A stretch of 5,984 nt of DNA from an uncultured Clostridia bacterium (GTDB lineage Bacteria; Bacillota; Clostridia; Christensenellales; UBA3700). Each line of letters starts with the position of its first letter. The stretch's first letter is position 1. Shown piece by piece: positions 1 through 5,979 of the stretch. A program made the position numbers and the translations under genes. The notes beneath the pieces are model-generated. The model did not search any database. It saw only the letters and a program-made list of their open reading frames with translations, and was not told the DNA's origin. The DNA lies in assembly GCA_947176975.1 (NCBI GenBank), contig CAMWSW010000063.1, forward strand, positions 1 to 5,984, given 5' to 3'.

Positions 1-213
1 ATATCCAAACAGATATCTGCCCTTGTGCCCCTTGACGGTGCTGACGGGCATACCCTCTATATCCCCGTAATTGACAGTTTGAACGACTTGCATATTCTCA
101 ACGATATCGCCAAGACCGCTGCCCAAAGTAAGCAAAACTTTTGGGCAAAAGTCCACTTGCGATTTGAGCGAATTATACGCTCTGTTGAGAATATCCTGCG
201 TGTCGTCAATCAT
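1..213 (-). CDS. Purine nucleoside phosphorylase, trimeric type (N-terminal 71 residues; cut by window edge)
   Basis: Reading the minus strand from the ATG at 213 gives 71 uninterrupted residues running off the left edge. They match the N-terminus of the trimeric inosine/guanosine phosphorylase family (PNP/PunA, PNP_UDP_1 superfamily). Visible landmarks are a glycine-rich phosphate loop LGSGLGD at residues 30-36 and GHKGRYLFG at 62-70. Ser32 and His63 occupy the places of human PNP Ser33 and His64, which contact phosphate. The rest of the phosphate site, the base-binding residues and the C-terminus are outside the window. The known reaction is phosphorolysis of purine (deoxy)nucleosides to base plus (deoxy)ribose 1-phosphate in the cytoplasm. 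The start overlaps the pyrE stop by one base (TAATG), so translation is probably coupled; the upstream Shine-Dalgarno match inside pyrE is weak. Whether it prefers inosine/guanosine or xanthosine cannot be told from this part. Confidence 0.88.
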   Translation of the reverse strand, partial: MIDDTQDILNRAYNSLKSQVDFCPKVLLTLGSGLGDIVENMQVVQTVNYGDIEGMPVSTVKGHKGRYLFGY

Positions 214-797
214 TATTTGAATACCACTCTTGAACCGGGTTTTACAAGCTCAATCTTGCCCTCTTTGCAAAGCGGACACTCGTCCGGCTCATAGGACGTA
301 ACTTCCATACTGATGAGGTTGACGTACTTGACGCCAAAGTCAACGTTGCCATTGCTTCTGTCGACGAGCGACGCAACAGCTACGACTTCCGCGCCCATAC
401 CTTGAACGAGCTTGACGACTTCTTTGACCGAACCGCCCGTCGTAACTACGTCTTCTACTACGACGACTTTAGTTCCCTTTTCAATGGCAAAGCCTCTTCT
501 CAAGGTCATTTCGCCGTTTTCTCTCTCGGCAAAGATATTGGGTACGCCGAGTTGTCTTGCAACTTCGTAGCCCATAAGTATACCGCCGATTGCGGGAGAA
601 ACTACGAGATCGATTTTCTCGCCCGCAAGTTTTTCCGCCAACGCTTTGCATACGATTTCGCTTTGCTTGGTGTCAATGAAGAGTTTTGCGCTCTGCATAT
701 AAGTGTCGCTGTGTCTGCCCGACGTGAGCTTGAAGTGTCCTTTGAGAATTGCTCCCGTCTTTCTGTAACAATCAAGCGCTTGTTCCTGTGTTAACAT
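213..797 (-). CDS. pyrE: Orotate phosphoribosyltransferase PyrE
   Basis: This cytoplasmic enzyme converts orotate and PRPP to OMP and pyrophosphate, the fifth step of UMP synthesis. The 194-residue product carries the PRPP-binding signature VVVVEDVVTTGGS (residues 111-123), preceded by SPAIGGILMGYEVA (67-80), typical of type I phosphoribosyltransferases. The N-terminal stretch HFKLTSGRHSDTYMQ (21-35) fits the orotate-binding region. The C-terminal end has CPLCKEG (174-180) and KPGSR (186-190), characteristic of the shorter PyrE subfamily described from thermophiles and many Firmicutes (PyrE_Therm), not the ~213-residue E. coli type. The two cysteines could bind metal, but that is inference. 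The ATG at 797 is well placed 5 bases after the core of a strong AGGAGGGA site. The gene is separated from pyrD by 184 bp holding a palindromic repeat, and overlaps the following PNP gene by one base. Confidence 0.97.
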   Translation of the reverse strand: MLTQEQALDCYRKTGAILKGHFKLTSGRHSDTYMQSAKLFIDTKQSEIVCKALAEKLAGEKIDLVVSPAIGGILMGYEVARQLGVPNIFAERENGEMTLRRGFAIEKGTKVVVVEDVVTTGGSVKEVVKLVQGMGAEVVAVASLVDRSNGNVDFGVKYVNLISMEVTSYEPDECPLCKEGKIELVKPGSRVVFK

Positions 798-800
798 TTG

Positions 801-808
801 TCCCTCCT
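801..808 (-). promoter_or_regulatory. Strong ribosome binding site of pyrE
   Basis: The minus strand reads AGGAGGGA followed by CAA and the ATG at 797. This near-perfect Shine-Dalgarno fixes the pyrE start. It also suggests pyrE is translated independently of pyrD, which ends 184 bp upstream and cannot supply ribosomes by coupling. Confidence 0.85.
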
Positions 809-880
809 GTCACCTGTTGTTCACACCTAATATGCGTAATCAACGTGTGCCATTTATATTTTTTATTTATTTTTACGTTG

Positions 881-977
881 TAGATTCTTCGACTTCGTTT
901 CACTTCGCTCAGAATGACGCGTTGAATTTGTTATTCTCGCTTTAAACGAGTCACCTTGAGCGTAGTCGAAAGGTCTA
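881..977. repeat. Palindromic interspersed repeat (TCATTCTGAGCGAAG type) in the pyrD/pyrE gap
   Basis: Two arms face each other across about 31 bases: the left arm at 881-918 and the right arm at 951-977. The left arm contains TTCTTCGACTTCG and TCGCTCAGAATGAC; the right arm is a diverged inverted copy containing GTCACCTTGAGCG and TCGAAAGGTCTA. Ignoring a 10-base expansion in the left arm (ACTTCGTTTC next to ACTTCGCTCA), about 21 of 28 positions agree between one arm and the reverse complement of the other. The centre has a small hairpin, CTCG/CGAG (937-940 and 947-950). From general knowledge, arms of the form GTCATTCTGAGCGAAGTCGAAGAATCT recur between genes in many unrelated bacteria and behave as small non-coding palindromes. 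It is probably transcribed within the operon mRNA. It lacks a downstream U-tract in the operon direction, so I do not call it a terminator. Confidence 0.8.
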
Positions 978-981
978 TTTC

Positions 982-1896
982 TTACTTGTTCAATATCAGC
1001 GTACCAACAAGGTCGTTGATATCCATATCGTTTTCTTCGACGTAAGCGGCAAGGTCTCTTGCAATATCTCTTGCGCCGTAAGGATTGTTGAAATTATACG
1101 TACCGACTTGCACGGCTCTCGCTCCGCAAATCATAAATTCAAGTACGTCGGTATAACTCGTGATACCGCCCAAACCTATGATTGGTATCTTCACCGCATT
1201 GAAGCAGTCCCACACCATCTTGAGCGCAACGGGTTTTACGCAAGGTCCGCTCATACCGCCGTTGTTGTTGAAAAGAATTGGCTTGCGCGTCTTGTAATTG
1301 ACAGCCATACCCGACAAGGTGTTGATAAGGGATATCGCGTCCGCGCCGCCCGCTTCTGCAGCTCTTGCATTGTCGGCAATGCAAGCCACGTTTGGCGAAA
1401 GCTTGGTGATAACGGGTTTGTTGGGGCAAGCCTTCTTGACTGCGCTTGTCACTCTCTCAACGCTCTCCGGCAACACGCCGAATGCCATACCGCCCTCTTT
1501 GACGTTGGGACAGGAAATGTTGAGTTCTACCATATCCGACTTGCTTTCGTTTATCTTCTCGGCAATGGCGATATAATCTTCAAGCGAACTTCCCGCAACG
1601 TTGGCAATGACGACGACGTCGCGCTTTGCAAGATACAAATCGTCCTTTTGCAAAAAGTGGTCAACGCCGGGATTTTGCAAACCCACGCTGTTGAGCATAC
1701 CGCCGTAGCTCTCTGCAATTCTCGGAGGCGGATTGCCCAATTTTGGTCTTATCGTCAAGCCCTTGGTACACATACCGCCAAGCTCTTCTATGTTGTAAAA
1801 TCTGTCGTATTCTCTGCCGAAGCCAAACGTACCGCTTGCGGTGATAATTGGATTTTTGAATTCTACGCCTGCAATATTGACTTTCAAATTGCTCAT
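982..1896 (-). CDS. pyrD: Dihydroorotate dehydrogenase class 1B, catalytic subunit PyrD (PyrDB)
   Basis: The FMN subunit of the heterotetrameric PyrD2-PyrK2 enzyme oxidises dihydroorotate to orotate and passes electrons to PyrK and on to NAD+. The 304-residue protein has the usual class 1 length and marks: TASGTFGFG near 19-27, TKGLT (44-48), the NSVGLQNPG substrate loop (69-77), and ELNISCPNV (124-132) with Cys129 as the expected catalytic base; class 2 enzymes use serine there. KLSPN (165-169), INTLSG (191-196), the FMN-phosphate site IIGLGGI (239-245) and VGTYNF (264-269) follow. I chose the ATG at 1896 over an upstream in-frame ATG at 1998 because 1998 lies deep inside pyrK, the 34 extra residues resemble no DHODH, and GAGGTGG sits 4 bases before 1896. 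It overlaps the pyrK stop as ATGA, which supports coupled, stoichiometric synthesis. The enzyme is soluble, with no membrane segment. Confidence 0.97.
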   Translation of the reverse strand: MSNLKVNIAGVEFKNPIITASGTFGFGREYDRFYNIEELGGMCTKGLTIRPKLGNPPPRIAESYGGMLNSVGLQNPGVDHFLQKDDLYLAKRDVVVIANVAGSSLEDYIAIAEKINESKSDMVELNISCPNVKEGGMAFGVLPESVERVTSAVKKACPNKPVITKLSPNVACIADNARAAEAGGADAISLINTLSGMAVNYKTRKPILFNNNGGMSGPCVKPVALKMVWDCFNAVKIPIIGLGGITSYTDVLEFMICGARAVQVGTYNFNNPYGARDIARDLAAYVEENDMDINDLVGTLILNK

Positions 1897-2678
1897 AATA
1901 CCACCTCGCTCAACTTCATTACGGGTCCTTCTATGCACACTCTGACGTAAGTCTCTTCTTCGCCCGCTCTCTTGACTTTGCAGTTGCACACGAGGCACGC
2001 GCCGATACCGCAGCCCATTCTTGCTTCCAAAGATACGATGATAGGCACGTCAAAAGGCTCCAAAGCTTTTTTGAGCGCTTTATACATAACTTCCGGTCCG
2101 CAGCAAAATACTACGTCGGGCTTAAGTTTTGCCATATCCTCGGCAAGTATATTCGTCACAAATCCCTTTTTGCCGTAACTGCCGTCGTCGGTGGCAACCG
2201 TCAACTGCTTTGACACCTTTGCCATCTCTTCTTCGAGTACGACTTTGTCTTTATTTGCAAAACCGAGATAGGTATAATATTCAAGGTCGGGATTGGTCGT
2301 TGGTATTGCCGGCAAAACCGCGCTACCCATACCGCCGCCCAACAATACGACTTTCTTGACGTTCTTATCGGGAGTATATCCGTTGCCGAGAGGTAACATT
2401 ACCTGCACCTTTTCGCCGACGGAATAACTCGACAAAACCTTCGTTCCTTCGCCTACTACCGCGTAGCAAAGCGTGATAGTCTTTGCGTCCATATCGTAGT
2501 CGCAAATGCAAAATGGTCTGCGCAAAATATGCGACTTGTCGTTGAGTTTGACGTGCGCGAACTGTCCGCCCTTGATATCTGCGGGCATATCTTCAAATTG
2601 CAAGACCATTTTATAGACGTCTTTTGCAACCTTTTGATTGAGCTTGATTATTCCCGTTCTGTCCTTTAAACTTGCCAT
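1893..2678 (-). CDS. pyrK: Dihydroorotate dehydrogenase electron-transfer subunit PyrK (FAD, [2Fe-2S])
   Basis: PyrK carries electrons from PyrD's FMN through a [2Fe-2S] cluster and FAD to NAD+. In the 261-residue protein, the N-terminal ferredoxin-reductase-like FAD domain contains LRRPFCICD (52-60), and the nucleotide domain has VVLLGGGMGSAVLP (110-123) and FCCGPEVMYKAL (191-202). The C-terminal cluster motif is MGCGIGACLVC with a distant RVCIEGPV; Cys223, Cys228, Cys231 and Cys248 are the expected ligands. The FAD loop usually reads RRPFSI or RRPISI in this family, so Cys57 in the serine place is a small oddity. I prefer the ATG at 2678: it leaves an 11-bp gap after pyrF containing GTGAGAA as a modest Shine-Dalgarno, and MASLKD resembles usual PyrK N-termini. 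An ATG at 2702 would add eight residues and overlap pyrF by 13 bp. The gene ends in an ATGA overlap with pyrD. Confidence 0.95.
   Translation of the reverse strand: MASLKDRTGIIKLNQKVAKDVYKMVLQFEDMPADIKGGQFAHVKLNDKSHILRRPFCICDYDMDAKTITLCYAVVGEGTKVLSSYSVGEKVQVMLPLGNGYTPDKNVKKVVLLGGGMGSAVLPAIPTTNPDLEYYTYLGFANKDKVVLEEEMAKVSKQLTVATDDGSYGKKGFVTNILAEDMAKLKPDVVFCCGPEVMYKALKKALEPFDVPIIVSLEARMGCGIGACLVCNCKVKRAGEEETYVRVCIEGPVMKLSEVVL
1901..1907 (-). promoter_or_regulatory. Ribosome binding site deciding the pyrD start
   Basis: GAGGTGG on the minus strand, inside the last codons of pyrK, is followed by TATT and the ATG at 1896. It supports the short 304-residue PyrD over the longer open frame beginning at 1998. 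Confidence 0.75.
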
Positions 2679-2689
2679 ATTATTCTCAC

Positions 2690-3595
2690 TTATTTGATAC
2701 ATCTGGTAATGTCTTTTTGCATATCAAGCGTAGCCTTCAAAGCAGCTTGCTTGTAATCAAGTCCTCTGTAAGCTTCCTTTTTGTAAGCGCACAAAATACC
2801 TCTTGAAGAGTTGACGATACCGCCTATGCCATTCTCAAAACATACCGCAAGGTCTTGCGCCTTTCCGCCTTGCGCGCCGTATCCGGGTATCAAGAAGAAA
2901 GTATTGGGGTGCGCCTTGCGAATGAGTTTCGCTTGCTCCATATGCGTTGCGCCGACTACCGCGCCGATACTGCTGTATCCATACTTGCCGACGAGTTCTT
3001 TTCCCCAGCAGTCAACGAGCGTAGCCATATTGTCATACAACGTTTTGCCGTTGTCCATAATCTTGTCTTGCAATTCTCCGCTTGTGGGATTGGAAGTCTT
3101 GACGAGTACGAATGCGCCTTTGTCATATTCTTTGCAGTCTGCTACGAAAGGCAAAATGCCGTCGCTTCCGAGATAACCGTTGACAGTGATAAAATCGCTC
3201 TCAAATGGCGTAACCTTACTGCCGTCCGCCAAAGTCGTCTTGCCTATGTATCCCTTGCTGTACGCGCCAGCCGTCGAACCGATGTCGTTGCGTTTGATAT
3301 CGGCAATGACGAAAAGTCCGTTGTCTCTTGCATACTTGACTGTGTCGCGGAAAGCAATCATACCGTCCACGCCGTACATCTCGTAGTACGCCACTTGCAC
3401 TTTGACTGCGGGGATTACGTCTTTGAGCGTGTCAATCAAGTCAAAGTTAAACTTGGTGATTTGCTTGCCCGCCTCCGAGAGCGTAACGCACTTTGCCTTC
3501 ATATCGTCGGGCAAATAATCTATGCAAGTGTCCAATCCTATTACCGAAGGGTTGTCCGTGAGTTTGATTTTGTCAATAAGCTTATCTATTATCAT
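2690..3595 (-). CDS. pyrF: Orotidine 5'-phosphate decarboxylase PyrF, subfamily 2
   Basis: PyrF removes CO2 from OMP to give UMP, the last step of the pathway. At 301 residues it is longer than the ~240-residue E. coli/Bacillus type and fits the second bacterial subfamily (pyrF_sub2). The catalytic segment is FVIADIKRNDIGSTA (95-109), in which Asp99, Lys101 and Asp104 form the Asp-Lys-Asp array of the active site. The N-terminal IGLDTCIDYLP (19-29) supplies the substrate-binding aspartate region, and VVGATH and LIPGYGAQGG in the C-terminal half fit the phosphate-binding loops. The ATG at 3595 follows AAGGAGAA with about 10 bases between the core and the start. The gene begins 18 bp after pyrC and ends 11 bp before pyrK, so it is tightly embedded in the operon. 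Its place ahead of pyrK-pyrD is the usual clostridial arrangement. Confidence 0.96.
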   Translation of the reverse strand: MIIDKLIDKIKLTDNPSVIGLDTCIDYLPDDMKAKCVTLSEAGKQITKFNFDLIDTLKDVIPAVKVQVAYYEMYGVDGMIAFRDTVKYARDNGLFVIADIKRNDIGSTAGAYSKGYIGKTTLADGSKVTPFESDFITVNGYLGSDGILPFVADCKEYDKGAFVLVKTSNPTSGELQDKIMDNGKTLYDNMATLVDCWGKELVGKYGYSSIGAVVGATHMEQAKLIRKAHPNTFFLIPGYGAQGGKAQDLAVCFENGIGGIVNSSRGILCAYKKEAYRGLDYKQAALKATLDMQKDITRCIK

Positions 3596-3613
3596 TTTGG
3601 TTTTTCTCCTTGA

Positions 3614-4870
3614 TTATGCTCTATATTTTGCTTTGCCTTCGACCACCGTCGCGCATACTTTGCCTTTTACTTCCCAGCCGTCGAAAGGAGTATTCTTGCC
3701 TTTGGACTTAAACTTCTTGGCGTCTATCTTATACTTCTTGTCAAGGTCTACGAGCGTAATATCCGCAAGTCCGCCTACTTGCAACTTACCGCTTTCAAGC
3801 CCGAGCAATTTTGCAGGCTTTTGGCTGGTAAGTTCGACGAGCTTGTCCAAGGTAATTACACCGCTGTCCACGAGGTAGGTATAGGACAACGCAAACGCGC
3901 TCTCAAGTCCGCTGATACCGTTGGCAGCCGCAGAAAAATCTACGTTCTTATCCTCGTAATGGTGCGGCGCATGGTCGGTAGCGATTACGTCAATCGTGCC
4001 GTCGGCAATTCCAGCCAAAATAGCTTGTCTGTCTTTTTCCGTACGCATAGGCGGATTGACCTTGGAATTGGTATTGTAAGTGAGTATCAATTCATCAGTG
4101 CCTGCTATATAATGCGGACAAGTCTCGCAAGATACTTTGACGCCTCTTGCCTTTGCCTCTCTGATGAGCTGAACTCCGCTTGCCGTGCTGACGTGGCAAA
4201 TATGCACTTTGGTATCAAGCATTTCGGCAAGTATGATTTCTCTTGCAATCATTATGTCTTCTGCGCAAGACGGTATACCTTTGAGTCCCGCTTTGGTAGC
4301 GTTTTCGCCTTCGTTGACGACGCCCTCGTTGATCAATGACTTTTCTTCGCAGTGCGAACAAAGCAATAGGTCGTAATCTTTTGCGTACTCAAGCGCAAGT
4401 CTCATCATCTGCGCAGTGGTGACGGGTTGTCCGTCGTCGCTCATTGCGATTGCGCCCGCTTCTTTCATACTGCCCATCTCCGCCATAATCTCGCCCTTAA
4501 GTCCGACGGTAATTGCGCCGATTGGATATACCTTGGCAAGGTCAACTTCTTTTGCTCTGTCGACGATATACTTGACGATATATCTATTGTCCGTCACAGG
4601 CTTAGTATTTGGCATACAGCACACCGTGGAAAACCCGCCAGCAACCGCAGCCGCGCTTCCGCTTGCGATATCCTCTTTGTACTCAAAGCCTGGCTCTCTC
4701 AAATGCACGTGCATATCTATGAACGCAGGCAATGCCGTCAAACCGTCCGCCTCGATGACTTCGTCAAAATTACCTTTGATATTCTTGCCGATTTGAGCAA
4801 CTCTGTTGCCCTCGATAGCTATATCGCATTTATCTTTGCCTACAAAACAATTCTTGATAAGTAATGACAT
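3614..4870 (-). CDS. pyrC: Dihydroorotase PyrC, class I (amidohydrolase superfamily)
   Basis: This cytoplasmic metalloenzyme cyclises carbamoyl aspartate to dihydroorotate. The 418-residue length fits the class I (Bacillus/Aquifex-like) family, longer than the ~345-residue E. coli class II enzyme. Metal-site marks are DMHVHLREPG (52-61; His54 and His56), MSDDG (143-147; Asp146), SHCEE (His173), HICHVS (His226) and IATDHAPH (296-303; Asp299). MPNTKPVTDN (86-95) and a substrate loop around NPPMR (272-276) are also conserved. No expected ligand is missing, so I read it as active and not a PyrC-like pseudo-enzyme. I chose the ATG at 4870 because GAGGAG lies 5 bases upstream; an in-frame ATG at 4894 precedes that site and would add eight residues. 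It follows pyrB after an unusually long, structured 192-bp gap and precedes pyrF by 18 bp. Confidence 0.97.
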   Translation of the reverse strand: MSLLIKNCFVGKDKCDIAIEGNRVAQIGKNIKGNFDEVIEADGLTALPAFIDMHVHLREPGFEYKEDIASGSAAAVAGGFSTVCCMPNTKPVTDNRYIVKYIVDRAKEVDLAKVYPIGAITVGLKGEIMAEMGSMKEAGAIAMSDDGQPVTTAQMMRLALEYAKDYDLLLCSHCEEKSLINEGVVNEGENATKAGLKGIPSCAEDIMIAREIILAEMLDTKVHICHVSTASGVQLIREAKARGVKVSCETCPHYIAGTDELILTYNTNSKVNPPMRTEKDRQAILAGIADGTIDVIATDHAPHHYEDKNVDFSAAANGISGLESAFALSYTYLVDSGVITLDKLVELTSQKPAKLLGLESGKLQVGGLADITLVDLDKKYKIDAKKFKSKGKNTPFDGWEVKGKVCATVVEGKAKYRA

Positions 4871-4875
4871 ATATA

Positions 4876-4885
4876 CTCCTCTTTT
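4876..4885 (-). promoter_or_regulatory. Ribosome binding site deciding the pyrC start
   Basis: AAAAGAGGAG on the minus strand is spaced 5 bases from the ATG at 4870. It lies downstream of the alternative ATG at 4894, which has no comparable site, so the shorter PyrC is favoured. Confidence 0.8.
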
Positions 4886-4932
4886 GATGTCCACTCTGTG
4901 GATGATTTATATCTTGCTTTCCATTATCTGCG

Positions 4933-5057
4933 CGAGTGCGGAGATTGGTGTGATTTTCGTCCGTGAGACGGCAACCGAGCGGTGAGCGTACTTGGCGTAC
5001 GTGACGCCGAGGGCGTCCTAGTCTTTAGGGCGAAAGGCGCGCCGATATACGCACTCG
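4933..5057. repeat. Structured palindromic element in the pyrB/pyrC gap (possible interspersed repeat or RNA)
   Basis: A perfect 8-base inverted pair (CGAGTGCG at 4933-4940, CGCACTCG at 5050-5057) opens a long imperfect stem, 4933-4962 against 5028-5057. Read as plus-strand RNA, 22 of 30 positions are Watson-Crick, 5 are G-U and 3 are mismatched. Inside lie small perfect hairpins: CCGT-GAG-ACGG (4961-4971, competing with the innermost outer-stem pairs), CGTAC-TTGGC-GTACG (4987-5001), GACGCC-GAG-GGCGTC (5003-5017) and CCTA...TAGG (5017-5029, also competing). The palindrome GGCGCGCC (5036-5043) lies in the right arm. It fills most of the 192-bp gap between pyrB and pyrC and shows no coding frame of note. 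It could be a mobile palindromic repeat or a structured RNA. I do not recognise a named family, and no clear target-site duplication flanks it. Confidence 0.65.
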
Positions 5058-5062
5058 GTTAC

Positions 5063-5968
5063 TTACTTTGTGCAGTACTCTAACAATGCCATACGTGTAG
5101 CGACACCTGATGTAACTTGGTCATCCTTGAGACACATATTCGAATCGAGCACGTCGCAATCTATCTCTATACCTCTGTTGGCAGGTCCGGGGTGCATAAC
5201 TATCGCGCCCTTGTTGCACATAGCCATACGCTCCATACTAACGCCGTAGAATCTGTTGTATTCCTCAATGCTTGGGAAGAGTCCTTTTTGCTGACGCTCG
5301 AGCTGAATTCTCAAGCCCATAATTACGTCGCTTCCCTCAAAAGCTTCTTTTGCGCTCTTGCACACTTTGCAAGGCTGATTTTCGATACCCTTTGGCAAGA
5401 GCGTGTTTGGCGCGAAAATCTTGACCTTTGCTCCCATTTTACTAAGACCCACGATATTGCTTTGCGCAACTCTCGAGTGCTTGACGTCGCCAATTATCGC
5501 GACCTCCAAGCCTTTGAGCGAACCGAAGGTCTTCTGCATCGTATACATATCGAGCAACGCTTGCGTGGGGTGCGCGTGCATACCGTCTCCGCCGTTGATT
5601 ACGCTTGCCTTGACGTGTTGAGCGATTAGCGCGGGCGCGCCGGCAACGGAATGTCTTATGACTATTACGTCGGCTTGCATCTTATCGAGCGTAACTGCGG
5701 TGTCAATGAGGCTTTCGCCCTTCTTGACGCTTGACCCGCTTGTGGTGATACCCACAGTCTGCGCGCCGAGGTATTTGCCTGCAAGTTCAAAAGAACAGCG
5801 CGTGCGAGTAGAATTTTCATAAAAGAGAGTGACCATACTCTTGCCTTTGAGTAAGTCAAGAGTTTTGCTTTCGCCCGAAATCGACGCTTCCATAAACTTT
5901 GCTCTATGCAAAAGCGCGGAAATATCTTCGGGACTTACTTGCGACAATGCTAAAAAATCTCTTTTCAT
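5063..5968 (-). CDS. pyrB: Aspartate carbamoyltransferase catalytic chain PyrB
   Basis: PyrB condenses carbamoyl phosphate with aspartate to give carbamoyl aspartate, the first committed step of the pathway. The 301-residue chain has the carbamoyl-phosphate loop ENSTRTRCSFE (51-61; Ser53, Thr54, Arg55), KKGES with Lys83, VIRH with Arg105, and HPTQALLDMYT (133-143; His133, Gln136). The aspartate domain has GDVKHSRVAQSN (160-171; Arg166), MGLRIQLERQ (217-226; Arg220) and MHPGPANRGIEID (258-270), the form seen in Bacillus-like enzymes. All key residues are present. I take the ATG at 5968, since AAGGAGA lies 5 bases from its core to this codon. The TTG immediately before it (5971) would be only 2 bases away. 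No pyrI regulatory-chain gene follows, so the enzyme may work as an unregulated trimer unless pyrI lies elsewhere. It is the first operon gene visible; its promoter would be off the right edge. Confidence 0.97.
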   Translation of the reverse strand: MKRDFLALSQVSPEDISALLHRAKFMEASISGESKTLDLLKGKSMVTLFYENSTRTRCSFELAGKYLGAQTVGITTSGSSVKKGESLIDTAVTLDKMQADVIVIRHSVAGAPALIAQHVKASVINGGDGMHAHPTQALLDMYTMQKTFGSLKGLEVAIIGDVKHSRVAQSNIVGLSKMGAKVKIFAPNTLLPKGIENQPCKVCKSAKEAFEGSDVIMGLRIQLERQQKGLFPSIEEYNRFYGVSMERMAMCNKGAIVMHPGPANRGIEIDCDVLDSNMCLKDDQVTSGVATRMALLEYCTK

Positions 5969-5972
5969 CAAG

Positions 5973-5979
5973 TCTCCTT
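5973..5979 (-). promoter_or_regulatory. Ribosome binding site deciding the pyrB start
   Basis: AAGGAGA on the minus strand, then CTTG and ATG at 5968. The spacing from the GGAG core is 5 bases to the ATG but only 2 to the adjacent TTG at 5971, so ATG is the likely start. Confidence 0.78.

Noticed and set aside
25..294. An 89-codon plus-strand open frame at the left edge
   Set aside because: It is opposite the PNP N-terminus and the end of pyrE, both of which are recognisable proteins on the minus strand.
853..881. Internal sigma-A promoter for pyrE with TATAAA at 858-853 (minus strand)
   Set aside because: The hexamers about 17 bases upstream (near 876-882) resemble TTGACA at no more than two of six positions, and AT-rich runs give such -10 matches by chance.
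881..977. Rho-independent terminator between pyrD and pyrE
   Set aside because: In the operon direction the palindrome is followed by an A-rich stretch, not a U-tract. The stem is also interrupted, and the operon continues into pyrE.
1108..1950. A 280-codon open frame on the plus strand opposite pyrD
   Set aside because: It lies almost wholly antisense to a clear pyrD reading frame and its translation shows no recognisable domain. It reflects scarcity of stop-complement codons in the real gene.
2855..3613. A 252-codon plus-strand open frame opposite pyrF
   Set aside because: It is a mirror of the highly conserved pyrF frame, with no family signature.
3779..4339. A 186-codon plus-strand open frame opposite pyrC
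   Set aside because: It is antisense to the metal-binding core of PyrC and has no recognisable protein features.
4933..5057. Hammerhead-type ribozyme, suggested by GCGAAA and GTGAG segments
   Set aside because: The required CUGANGA core is absent and the segments are not arranged around a three-stem junction with a cleavage triplet.
4933..5057. CRISPR array or tandem repeat
   Set aside because: The repeated pieces are inverted and of mixed length, with no regular repeat-spacer spacing.
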